The notes below the pieces were generated by a model. That model was not told where the DNA came from, ran no database searches, and saw nothing but the letters and a program-made list of their open reading frames with translations. Shown in pieces: positions 8,576 through 14,917 of a DNA stretch of 18,405 nucleotides. The position numbers were made by a program, and so were the translations under genes. Every line of letters begins with the position of its first letter. The stretch's first letter is position 1. The DNA is from Candidatus Nitrosymbiomonas sp. (lineage in GTDB: Bacteria; Sysuimicrobiota; Sysuimicrobiia; Sysuimicrobiales; Humicultoraceae), in the NCBI GenBank assembly GCA_020724185.1, contig DYHL01000013.1, positions 1-18,405 on the forward strand, written 5' to 3'.

Positions 8576-8606
8576 GGGCGAGCCCGTCGGTCTGACGGGC
8601 TCGCCC
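8576..8606 (+). promoter_or_regulatory. Intercistronic 13-bp GC hairpin between SBP and permease genes (operon B)
   Basis: GGGCGAGCCCGTC (8576-8588) pairs perfectly with GACGGGCTCGCCC (8594-8606) around a 5-nt loop (GGTCT). The following bases (GCCAACGG) contain no T-run, so complete intrinsic termination is not expected. It lies 37 bp after the binding-protein stop and 15 bp before the permease ATG. At that distance it could also mask the permease start region. Likely role: transcript stabilisation or partial attenuation, giving more binding protein than permease. Confidence 0.65.
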
Positions 8607-8621
8607 GCCAACGGACTTCGC

Positions 8622-9539
8622 ATGCTTCAGTTCATCGCCCGCCGTCTTCTGGAGGCCCTGGTGGTGGTGTTCTTAGCCCTCACCGTGGTCTTCGCCCTTC
8701 AGTTCCTCGCCGGCGATCCGGTCAAGCTGTTCCTGCCTACGGACACGACGCAGAAAGAGATCGAGGAGTTCCGCGAGCGCCTGGGGTTCAACGATCCCTG
8801 GATTGTGCAGTACGCGCGGTTCCTTCGGGGCGCGTTCCGCGGCGATTTCGGCAACTCGCTCCGGCAGCAAGAACCGGCGCTGGCCCTGGTGCTCCTCCGG
8901 CTCCCGGCCACGCTCTCGCTCTCCGGCGTGGCGATGCTGCTGGCCCTGACCATAGCAATCCCCGTAGGCGTGATCTCGGCGGCGCGGCGCAACTCGTGGT
9001 TCGACCACCTGGGGATCGGCGCCACGGTCCTCGGCCAGGCCATCCCCGGCTTCTGGCTGGGACTGATGCTGATCTACGTCTTCTCGGTCTGGCTGCGGGT
9101 GCTGCCGACCGGCGGGCGGGGAACCTGGCTCCACTTCATCATGCCCTCCATCACCCTGGCGGCGTTCGTGGCGGCCCGGTTCGCGCGTCTGACGCGCTCG
9201 ATGATGCTGGACGTCCTGGGTCAGGACTACATCCGCACCGCGCGGGCCAAGGGGCTGGCCCCGTTGCGCGTCCTCTACAAGCACGCGCTCAAGAACGCCA
9301 GCCTGCCAATCGTCACGCTGCTCGCGCTCCAGTTGGGCCAGTTGCTGGGTGGCGCGGTAATCACCGAGACGATCTTCGCCTGGCCCGGGGTGGGACGGTT
9401 CCTGGTGCAGGCGCTGCTGAACCGCGATTTCCCGGTCGTGCTCGTCGGCGTCTTCCTCACGGCGGTCCTGTACTCGGCACTGAACCTGGTGGCCGACATG
9501 GCCTATGCCTGGCTCAACCCGAGGATCCGGTATGAGTAG
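8622..9539 (+). CDS. Peptide-type ABC transporter permease, DppB/OppB-like
   Basis: This 305-residue permease forms one half of the operon B channel. The first helix (about residues 8-29) ends in FLAGDP, and the GDFGNS motif occurs in the first periplasmic segment. Further hydrophobic segments lie at about 98-120, 131-158, 172-187, 228-250 and 275-297. The ATPase-contacting EAA loop is GQDYIRTARAKGL (200-212), followed by KHALKNASLPIVT. The C-terminus NPRIRYE matches the family. It starts 15 bp after a strong hairpin and has no clear ribosome binding site. It overlaps the next permease gene by 8 bp, implying translational coupling. Confidence 0.95.
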   Translation: MLQFIARRLLEALVVVFLALTVVFALQFLAGDPVKLFLPTDTTQKEIEEFRERLGFNDPWIVQYARFLRGAFRGDFGNSLRQQEPALALVLLRLPATLSLSGVAMLLALTIAIPVGVISAARRNSWFDHLGIGATVLGQAIPGFWLGLMLIYVFSVWLRVLPTGGRGTWLHFIMPSITLAAFVAARFARLTRSMMLDVLGQDYIRTARAKGLAPLRVLYKHALKNASLPIVTLLALQLGQLLGGAVITETIFAWPGVGRFLVQALLNRDFPVVLVGVFLTAVLYSALNLVADMAYAWLNPRIRYE

Positions 9540-10404
9540 CGCCGCCGCGACCCTGGCCCGGGCGGTACCAGGGCCCAGGCCCGCTCGGAGGCGGCTGCCC
9601 CTGAACCGTTCCGGCGCGCTCGGGTTGATCGTCGTCGTGCTGGTGGTGGGAGCCGCGGCGCTGGCCCCGGTGATCACGCCCTACGGTCCGGCGGACAGTG
9701 ACCTTGTCAAAACGCTGCAGTCGCCGTCGCGCGCGCACTGGATGGGCACCGATCAGCTCGGCCGCGACCTGTTCACGCGCATCCTCTACGGCGCGCGGGT
9801 CTCACTGGCGATCGGCCTGGTCACGGTTGGCGTCTCGGGGGTCATCGGGCTCTTCGTAGGCCTCATCTCGGGCTACCTGGGCGGCCTGACCGACGCGGTA
9901 TTGATGCGGCTGGTGGACGTGCAACTCTCCTTCCCCTTCATCCTCCTGGCGCTCGTCGTGAACGCCATCCTGGGCATCGGATTGCAGAACATCATCCTGA
10001 CGCTGATCATCACCGGGTGGGTCGTCTATGCGCGCCTGGTCCGGGGCGAGGTGCTGGCGCTCAAGACCCTCGACTATGTGGAGGCGGCGCGGGCGCTGGG
10101 CGCACAGCAGATGCGGATCGTCCTCCGCCACCTGCTGCCCAACCTCTGGACCCCGGTTATCATCCTTTCCTCGCTCCAAGTCGCGCAGTTCATCGTGGCC
10201 GAGGCGGCGATCAGCTTCCTGGGGTTCGGGGTACAACCGCCCATGGCGTCGTGGGGCAACATGCTCAACGAAGGGAAGACATACATCTACAATGCGTGGT
10301 GGATGACCACGTTCCCGGGCGTGGCGCTGGTGCTGACCGCGCTGGGCGTGAACCTGGTGGGCGACTGGCTTCGGGATACACTGGACCCCAGACTGGGGCC
10401 TTAG
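9532..10404 (+). CDS. Peptide-type ABC transporter permease, DppC/OppC-like
   Basis: This 290-residue partner permease is the second channel half of operon B. The start at 9532 sits inside the previous gene's end (ATGAGTAG overlap) with GAGGAT upstream; a start at 9505 would only add residues coded within the previous gene. A basic tail (RPARRRLPLNRSG) leads into helix 1 (31-49). HWMGTDQLGRDLFTR is the 'GTDxxGRDxxSR' block. The EAA loop is LDYVEAARALGAQQMRIV (180-197). EAAISFLGFGVQPPMASWGNML (224-245) is the DppC signature. It is followed after 31 bp by an M24 hydrolase gene instead of the ATPase genes (dppD/dppF type) often found here, so ATPases must come from elsewhere. Confidence 0.95.
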   Translation: MSSAAATLARAVPGPRPARRRLPLNRSGALGLIVVVLVVGAAALAPVITPYGPADSDLVKTLQSPSRAHWMGTDQLGRDLFTRILYGARVSLAIGLVTVGVSGVIGLFVGLISGYLGGLTDAVLMRLVDVQLSFPFILLALVVNAILGIGLQNIILTLIITGWVVYARLVRGEVLALKTLDYVEAARALGAQQMRIVLRHLLPNLWTPVIILSSLQVAQFIVAEAAISFLGFGVQPPMASWGNMLNEGKTYIYNAWWMTTFPGVALVLTALGVNLVGDWLRDTLDPRLGP

Positions 10405-10435
10405 GATCACACGAAAGACCAAAGGAGGCAACGCG

Positions 10436-11635
10436 ATGCCGTTCGTACCAGCGGAGGTGTTCGCAGACCGACAGCGCAGGGTGCGCGAGTTTCTGGCTGA
10501 GGGCGACTACAGGGCGCTGCTCGTCACCGATCCCGACCACTTCTACATGCTGACCGGCTTCCACCTGGACGTGGCGCCCTGGGAGCGGTCGGTGGCCGCG
10601 GTGATCCCGGCCGAGGGCGGGCCGTTTCTCGTCATGAACGAGCTTTCCACCCATCACCTGTTGATGGCCCGCGAGCGCGGCAGCCTGCACGTGTCCAACT
10701 ACGCCCTCTACGTGGAGCATCCGCGCGCCGTGAACCGCACCTACACGCGCGACCGCTGGCTCCAGTTGCTGGCCGCGAAGCTGCGCGAGTGGGGCGGGTT
10801 CAGGCGCGGCCGGCTGGCTGCGGACCGGATCTCGGCGTTCCGGGGCCTGCGCGCGCAACTCCCCGGGCTGTCCGAGTTCGGCAGCGCCTCCCGCTTCCTG
10901 GTCGAGATGCGCCAGGTCAAGTATCCCCAGGAGCTGGAGATCATGCGTCAGGCCGCATCTCTCACCGACTGGGGCCAGGACCGGTACATGGAGACCGTCC
11001 GGCCGGGGATGCTGGTGACCGAACTCGACCTGGAGGTCGCCCGGCGCATGACCGTAGAGGGCGCAGCGCGGTTTCCGCAAGATCGACTGGAGGTGCGCGT
11101 CTGGTCGCTGTCCGGCGCGGCTTCGGCCTCGCCCCACGGCACCGGCGCCGACTGCGGAGCCCGCTTTGAGAAGGGCGACGGTGTGGTCAACATCATCATC
11201 GTGCGCCTCAGCGGGCTGGTAGTGGAGAACGAGCGGACCCTGTTCCTGGGGGAGCCGCGCAGCGACCTGCAGCGCCGCGCTTACGAGGCGGCCACGGCCG
11301 CCAACGTGGCGGCGATCGAGAAGTTCGTCGCCGGAATCCCTGTTGCCGAGGCGGACGCCGCTGCCCAGCGCGTCATCGAGCAGCACGGCTTCGGCGACCA
11401 CATCATGCACCGCACCGGACACGGAATGGGCATCGCCGGCCACGAGTTCCCAGAGGACATGGCGTTCAACTACCGGCCGCTGGTGGAGCACGAGGTCTAC
11501 TCGTGCGAGCCGGGCGTCTACATCTACGGGGTGGGTGGGTTCAGGCAGGACGATACGGTCGTGGTCGGGAAATCGCAGCCGGAAGTGATCACGAAGCGGA
11601 GCAAGCGGCTGGAGGATCAGAGCGTTCGGGTCTAG
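10436..11635 (+). CDS. M24-fold hydrolase, creatinase/Xaa-Pro peptidase-like, non-canonical metal site
   Basis: This 399-residue two-domain M24-fold protein is the last gene of operon B. AAAGGAGG sets the start. The N-domain (about 1-160) contains TDPDHFYMLTGF; the catalytic domain follows. It keeps H329 and H336 in HRTGHGMGIAGHE and E358 in SCEPG. By eye, the first Asp ligand is replaced by a hydrophobic residue (VVNIIIVRL region), the second is Glu264 (LVVENERT), and the final Glu is Asp372 (FRQDDT). H234 (SASPHGTG) and E266 in the E-R pair match creatinase His232 and Glu262 by position, but the creatinase Tyr258 is Val here. It is a divergent paralogue of the M24 protein at 5657-6847. The stop shares the palindrome CTAG with the convergent vapC stop. 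Its 3' end recurs as a decayed copy at 12296-12382. Confidence 0.9.
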   Translation: MPFVPAEVFADRQRRVREFLAEGDYRALLVTDPDHFYMLTGFHLDVAPWERSVAAVIPAEGGPFLVMNELSTHHLLMARERGSLHVSNYALYVEHPRAVNRTYTRDRWLQLLAAKLREWGGFRRGRLAADRISAFRGLRAQLPGLSEFGSASRFLVEMRQVKYPQELEIMRQAASLTDWGQDRYMETVRPGMLVTELDLEVARRMTVEGAARFPQDRLEVRVWSLSGAASASPHGTGADCGARFEKGDGVVNIIIVRLSGLVVENERTLFLGEPRSDLQRRAYEAATAANVAAIEKFVAGIPVAEADAAAQRVIEQHGFGDHIMHRTGHGMGIAGHEFPEDMAFNYRPLVEHEVYSCEPGVYIYGVGGFRQDDTVVVGKSQPEVITKRSKRLEDQSVRV

Positions 11636-11640
11636 GGAGG
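11524..11640 (+). repeat. Direct repeat, intact copy: 3' end of M24 gene
   Basis: This stretch, the last 112 bp of the M24 gene plus 5 bp, matches 12296-12382 in two blocks. Bases 11524-11569 match 12296-12340 (42 of 45 aligned positions plus a 1-base gap), and 11611-11640 match 12353-12382 (28 of 30). The 41 bases between the blocks correspond to only 12 in the other copy. The repeats bracket the VapBC module (11641-12295). Confidence 0.85.
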
Positions 11641-12048
11641 TACAAGCCTGAGCGTCTCGACGTGGCGCGGCCGTAGTGCCCGGAAGTGACGATGGTCGAG
11701 GGTGGCCAGCTTTGGTTCGTTGAGACGCTCGACAACGGTGAGCACCGCGGCGTCAACGAATCCCACGCCGGCATCGGCATATCGGTCACACACTTCGCGG
11801 ATCCGCCGATAGTCCTCGAGGAGCAGCTCCTCGATTCGGTAGGCACCGGAGACGATATCGTCCAGCAGCGCCACCAGGACCCCTGCGTGCAAGCGGGCAT
11901 GGATCCAGTAGTCGACCTCCACTAGCACGGGCGCCGGGATGACCAGCGGCTCATCCGAGGCCTCAATGAGCCGGCGGCAGGCAGTGTGGTCGGCATCGCT
12001 GCGGTCGAGCGATGCGTAAAGCGGGCCGGTATCCAGAATCAGCGCCAC
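11632..12048 (-). CDS. vapC: VapC-type PIN-domain ribonuclease toxin
   Basis: This 138-residue PIN-domain protein is of VapC size. It starts with GTG at 12048, giving MALILDTGPLYASLD. The acidic active-site residues expected for Mg-dependent RNA cleavage are visible: D6, E44 (VLVEVDYW), D99 (GFVDAAV) and D118 (ATLDHRHF). The gene begins inside the antitoxin gene with a 10-bp overlap, the usual coupled arrangement. Its end shares CTAG with the stop of the convergent M24 gene, and its last codons (VPP-stop) are written in sequence common to the M24 repeat. Family known to cleave tRNA or rRNA; the target here is unknown. All four acidic residues are retained, so the toxin looks intact. Confidence 0.9.
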   Translation of the reverse strand: MALILDTGPLYASLDRSDADHTACRRLIEASDEPLVIPAPVLVEVDYWIHARLHAGVLVALLDDIVSGAYRIEELLLEDYRRIREVCDRYADAGVGFVDAAVLTVVERLNEPKLATLDHRHFRALRPRHVETLRLVPP

Positions 12049-12263
12049 GCGCGCGGCTCTGGGCGCTCCTCAGCCGTCCGCCGGGCGGTGTCGGGGTGGC
12101 CTGACGCTCCGATGCCAAGGCTCCGGGGCCGAGGATGGTGGCGAGCAACCGTTTCCTCAAGGGCTTTGCGGATTAGGGCGGCCATCGAGGTGCGCCGCTC
12201 GGTGGCCATCAGGCGCAGGCGCTCCAGCAGCTCTTCAGGAAGCGAGATAGTGGTGCGATTCAT
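12039..12263 (-). CDS. vapB: VapB-type antitoxin, ribbon-helix-helix
   Basis: This 74-residue protein begins MNRTTISLPEELLERLRLMA, a classic ribbon-helix-helix DNA-binding N-terminus: strand residues RTTISLP, then helices through about residue 42. The C-terminal tail (43-74) is Pro- and Arg-rich and would wrap the toxin. It overlaps the vapC start by 10 bp, and the stop lies inside that gene. The reading frame is open much further upstream, but that is antisense to the endonuclease gene. The ATG at 12263 gives the standard RHH start, although no ribosome binding site is visible, so translation may be leaderless or weak. It is expected to neutralise the neighbouring PIN toxin and to autorepress the operon. 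Confidence 0.85.
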   Translation of the reverse strand: MNRTTISLPEELLERLRLMATERRTSMAALIRKALEETVARHHPRPRSLGIGASGHPDTARRTAEERPEPRAWR

Positions 12264-12289
12264 GACATCATGATAGCATATGTGATGCA
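12264..12289 (-). promoter_or_regulatory. Candidate vapBC operator/promoter dyad
   Basis: Immediately upstream of the antitoxin start is a short stretch much richer in A/T than its surroundings. It carries imperfect inverted half-sites TGACATCA (12263-12270) and TGATGCA (12283-12289), with CATATG between. This is the expected place for an RHH antitoxin-toxin autoregulatory site. The -10 box cannot be fixed; the transcript would be almost leaderless. Confidence 0.4.
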
Positions 12290-12295
12290 ATGCCG

Positions 12296-12382
12296 CTACG
12301 GCGTGGGCGGGTTCAGGCGGGACGTACGGTCGTGGTCGGGCAGGGACCGGTCGGAGGATCAGATCGTTCAGGTCTAGGGAGG
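12296..12382 (+). pseudogene. Decayed duplicate of the M24 gene 3' end
   Basis: This 87-bp remnant matches the last ~117 bp of the M24 gene region ending at 11640. It would read YGVGGFRRDV, then shift frame after a 1-base deletion and a net 29-base loss, and finally recover the terminal EDQIVQV-stop against EDQSVRV-stop in the intact gene. The match stops abruptly at 12382, after GGGAGG, where endonuclease-type coding sequence begins. No start codon or upstream domain is present, so it cannot encode a protein. It is either a remnant of a tandem M24 paralogue or an orthologous scrap carried in with the restriction-modification genes. Confidence 0.8.
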
Positions 12383-12494
12383 GAACGATGCCACGAGTGC
12401 CACTGCTGAATTCTTCGCCCTGCCCTACGGTCCGAGCGGGGTAGCCCCCAACGACGACGTCCGCGAGTTCGAACTGTACTTCGAACGACTGGAA

Positions 12495-13187
12495 ATGGCC
12501 GGGCTTGGTGGACTCAAGCGCCCAGATTTGCTCATCTTCCGGGAAACGGATCGCGAGGAAATCGCCGACACCGTGGATACCCTCGGCGGCATCTCCGAGT
12601 TGCCGTTTACACCGGAAGACGACCCGCGAATCATGGGGATTCTCAGTCGCGCGATTCTGGCGGCCGAGTGCGAGAACAGCCTCTGGGTCGTCAAGAGGAT
12701 GCCCGCCTACGGCTTGGTGTTGAAACCACAGCGCCGCTTGGGAGGAGAGCTGGGGCTCAAGAAGACAGCCGTTCTCCCGACCATCATCCTCAAGGAAGAG
12801 GACCGTCATCCGCTGCGGGAGTGGCAGGCGAAGGCGAATGTCCCCATCCACATCTGGCACATCTTCTTCGACATGGCGTACGGAATCGCGCTCAACAGGG
12901 CCGAAGAACTCATAGGGGGTGGGGCCATTGAGCCGACCGTGCAGACCTTCCAGGCACCGGGCGGCGCCACCACCAGGAAGCTGATCTACAAGATCTACTA
13001 CCAGCACGCGTACCTCCTGGGGGAGTCTGAACAGGAGCCCCGTCCTGTGGCAAACTATGTCATGGACAGGAACGGTCACATCCTGCCCTACGTGAGGTTC
13101 GAGGGAGGGAAGCTGACCTTGCACAGGGAGGCGCTTGAGGTTCTTCGTGTGGCGGCAGACCGGCTCCCGGGGAGGCTAGATGGCTAG
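12495..13187 (+). CDS. Putative type II restriction endonuclease, apparently 5'-truncated
   Basis: From the first in-frame ATG this encodes 230 residues. Coding-like sequence is open upstream back to 12378 (EFFALPYGPSGVAPNDDVREFELYFERLE before the ATG) with no ATG, GTG or TTG. The ATG at 12388, which has a good GGGAGGG site, is in another frame and stops after 18 codons. So the 5' end looks lost at the junction with the M24 remnant, or a one-base shift has broken it. The role is inferred mainly from context: it overlaps an N6-adenine methyltransferase start by 8 bp. RPDLLIF (residues 9-15), AAECENSLW (56-64) and PTIILKEED (95-103) could be pieces of a PD-(D/E)XK core, but I cannot place a convincing catalytic Lys. 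AccI- or XamI-type enzymes are possibilities only. Activity is doubtful. Confidence 0.6.
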   Translation: MAGLGGLKRPDLLIFRETDREEIADTVDTLGGISELPFTPEDDPRIMGILSRAILAAECENSLWVVKRMPAYGLVLKPQRRLGGELGLKKTAVLPTIILKEEDRHPLREWQAKANVPIHIWHIFFDMAYGIALNRAEELIGGGAIEPTVQTFQAPGGATTRKLIYKIYYQHAYLLGESEQEPRPVANYVMDRNGHILPYVRFEGGKLTLHREALEVLRVAADRLPGRLDG

Positions 13188-14694
13188 TCGCCGGAAGCTT
13201 CCTTCGTCCGGCCCGGCTCGAGAGGCACTTCGAGCGAAGGGCCAGTTCTGGACGCCCGATTGGGTCGCCGAGGCGATGGTCGCCTATGCGCTGGGGCATG
13301 GGGCGCAGTCGCTCTTCGACCCCGCCGTGGGGGCGGGGGCATTCTTGCGGGCCGGCGTCAAGGTCGCCGCAGAGATGGGCCGGAGGATAAGGCTCCTCGG
13401 CACGGAGATCGACCCGGACGCCCTCCTGCAGGCCGAACAGACAGGGCTATCCCAGAAGGACCTGGCTGGTGTTCAGCTCCGTGATTTCCTCCTGGATCCG
13501 CCTCCCGGCCCCTTCCCGGCAATAGCCGCCAACCCTCCGTATATCCGGCATCACCGGCTGGCGCCCGATGTGAAAGCGAAGGCCAAGGCGTTTGCCGCGC
13601 GGCTTATCCAGAGGCCGATCGACGGACGCGCCGGGCTCCACATCTACTTCCTCCTGCGTGCCCTGGAGCTCTTGCAGCACGGCGGAAGATTAGCGTTCAT
13701 CATGCCCGCGGACACGTGCGAGGGGGTCTTCGCGCCGGCGCTCTGGGAATGGATCTCCAGGCACTACCGCCTCGACGCGGTCGTGACATTCGATCCTGCG
13801 GCCACACCGTTTCCCGGCGTCGACACAAACCCGGTGATCTTCTTGATCTCAAAGGAACCACCACGGCCGTCCGTCGCTTGGGCGCGCTGCCTGGCGGGGG
13901 ATTCGGCATCACTGAAACGCTGGGCCCTCTCCGGGCTTCCGCGCGTCTCTTCTCCTGGCCTTGAAGTGGTGTCGCGCGATCTCGCAGAGGCGCTGTCTAC
14001 CGGGCTATCGAGGACTCCGCAGCACGATGGTCAACGCGGGCTGGCTTTGGCCGATGTTGCGACCGCACTCAGGGGAATCGCCACCGGCGCGAACCAGTTC
14101 TTCTTCCTGACCGCCAGGCGAGCCGCGGAACTTGGAATACCGGAGGAGTTCCTGAGGCCGGCGATCGGGCGCACGCGGGATGTGCCGGGAGATGTCATCG
14201 CCGATGACCTATTGCAGAAGCTGGAGGCGCAAGGTCGGCCCACCCGGCTTCTGTCGCTCGACGGGCGGCCGGCGAGGGCGTTCCCGAAGACAGTACAGTC
14301 CTACATCGAGCAAGGCGTGCGCATGGGGTTGCCCGAGCGACCACTCATTGCCGGCCGGAGACCGTGGTACAGAATGGAGTCCCGGAGGGTCCCTCCCATC
14401 CTCTTCGCGTACCTCGGCAGACGCAATGCACGGTTCGTGCTGAACAAGGCAGGCGTCGTTCCGCTCACGGGGTTTCTCTGCGTGTACCCCAGGCAAGAGG
14501 ATGCGGAGTCCTTGCAGCGGCTCTGGCGGGCGCTAACGCACCCGACCACGCTGCGGAACCTCTCCCTGGTCGGGAAGTCCTATGGCTCCGGCGCAATCAA
14601 GGTGGAACCGCGGGCGCTGGAACGGCTTCCCTTCAGCCTTGAAGCCGTGTCCGAGGCGGGACTCCAGCCGCTTCTGCTCTCGCTGGGCGTGTAG
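13180..14694 (+). CDS. Type II N6-adenine DNA methyltransferase (gamma class, TaqI/AccI-like)
   Basis: This 504-residue SAM-dependent DNA methyltransferase has motif X-like GQFWTP at 21-26, SAM-binding motif I LFDPAVGAGAFL at 45-56, and an acidic ribose-binding segment LGTEIDPD at 73-80. The catalytic NPPY is at 118-121, followed by IRHH. The order X-I-IV and a C-terminal target-recognition region of about 250 residues (including RRPWYRMESRRVPPILFAYLG and VPLTGFLCVYP) fit gamma-class enzymes such as M.TaqI. GGGGAGG precedes the ATG, which overlaps the upstream putative endonuclease stop by 8 bp. All catalytic motifs are intact. If the endonuclease is dead, this may now be an orphan methylase. 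The recognition sequence cannot be read from sequence; family knowledge says it methylates adenine N6. Confidence 0.92.
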   Translation: MASRRKLPSSGPAREALRAKGQFWTPDWVAEAMVAYALGHGAQSLFDPAVGAGAFLRAGVKVAAEMGRRIRLLGTEIDPDALLQAEQTGLSQKDLAGVQLRDFLLDPPPGPFPAIAANPPYIRHHRLAPDVKAKAKAFAARLIQRPIDGRAGLHIYFLLRALELLQHGGRLAFIMPADTCEGVFAPALWEWISRHYRLDAVVTFDPAATPFPGVDTNPVIFLISKEPPRPSVAWARCLAGDSASLKRWALSGLPRVSSPGLEVVSRDLAEALSTGLSRTPQHDGQRGLALADVATALRGIATGANQFFFLTARRAAELGIPEEFLRPAIGRTRDVPGDVIADDLLQKLEAQGRPTRLLSLDGRPARAFPKTVQSYIEQGVRMGLPERPLIAGRRPWYRMESRRVPPILFAYLGRRNARFVLNKAGVVPLTGFLCVYPRQEDAESLQRLWRALTHPTTLRNLSLVGKSYGSGAIKVEPRALERLPFSLEAVSEAGLQPLLLSLGV

Positions 14695-14700
14695 ACTGCT

Positions 14701-14789
14701 GACGAAACGCTCTGAGGTGGAGGAGGGCCTTCGAGCCGACCTCGCAGACCCTCCAGACACCGGGAGGCGTGACCACCAAGAAGCCGATC
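14701..14789 (+). pseudogene. Decayed internal fragment of a restriction endonuclease gene
   Basis: Bases 14733-14789 align without gaps to 12930-12986 of the putative endonuclease gene (48 of 57 identical). They read EPTSQTLQTPGGVTTKKPI against EPTVQTFQAPGGATTRKLI. A looser match extends left to 14701 (DETL, an in-frame stop, then Gly-rich, against AEELIGGG) and needs a frameshift. Six of the seven altered codons in the 57-bp block are non-synonymous, as expected for unselected sequence. It starts 6 bp after the methyltransferase stop and has no gene context of its own. Confidence 0.7.
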
Positions 14790-14917
14790 GCCGGACATCG
14801 TTTGGCGCTCACCGGCGCGCGGTTGTGCTTGTCCGTGTACAACACCTGGTTAGGGATTGCTACTCATTGAATGCCTGAGTTGGGGTTGGTGACGGCCGTG
14901 GTCGCTTCCTCTCGAAC
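14790..14917. other. Intergenic remainder between convergent genes, no gene seen
   Basis: This is the rest of the spacer between the methyltransferase and the minus-strand ATPase. I see no homology to the endonuclease beyond 14789, no coding sequence and no clear intrinsic terminator. A weak inverted repeat, CTGAGTT (14875-14881) with AACTCAG (14915-14921), has a 33-nt loop and may be chance. Confidence 0.5.

Noticed and set aside
8576..8606. Intrinsic terminator ending operon B after the SBP gene
   Set aside because: The stem is strong, but no T-run follows and the permeases downstream have no visible promoter of their own.
8673..9677. Minus-strand 334-codon open frame over the permease genes
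   Set aside because: Antisense to two well-supported permeases, Arg/Glu/Gln-rich shadow composition, no domain.
10265..11491. Minus-strand 408-codon open frame over the M24 gene
   Set aside because: Opposite a gene with full M24-fold motifs; the translation shows no recognisable protein.
11524..12382. Attachment sites of an integrative element
   Set aside because: The repeats could resemble attL/attR at a gene 3' end, but the interval is only about 0.65 kb with vapBC and no integrase, and the second copy has large internal loss. Kept only as a repeat.
12388..12444. 18-codon frame starting at a good ribosome binding site
   Set aside because: Too short and without homology; more likely the remains of the endonuclease gene start, now out of frame.
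12039..13124. A 361-codon version of the antitoxin extending across the endonuclease gene
   Set aside because: Only the last 74 codons look like a protein (RHH antitoxin). The rest is antisense to the endonuclease gene.
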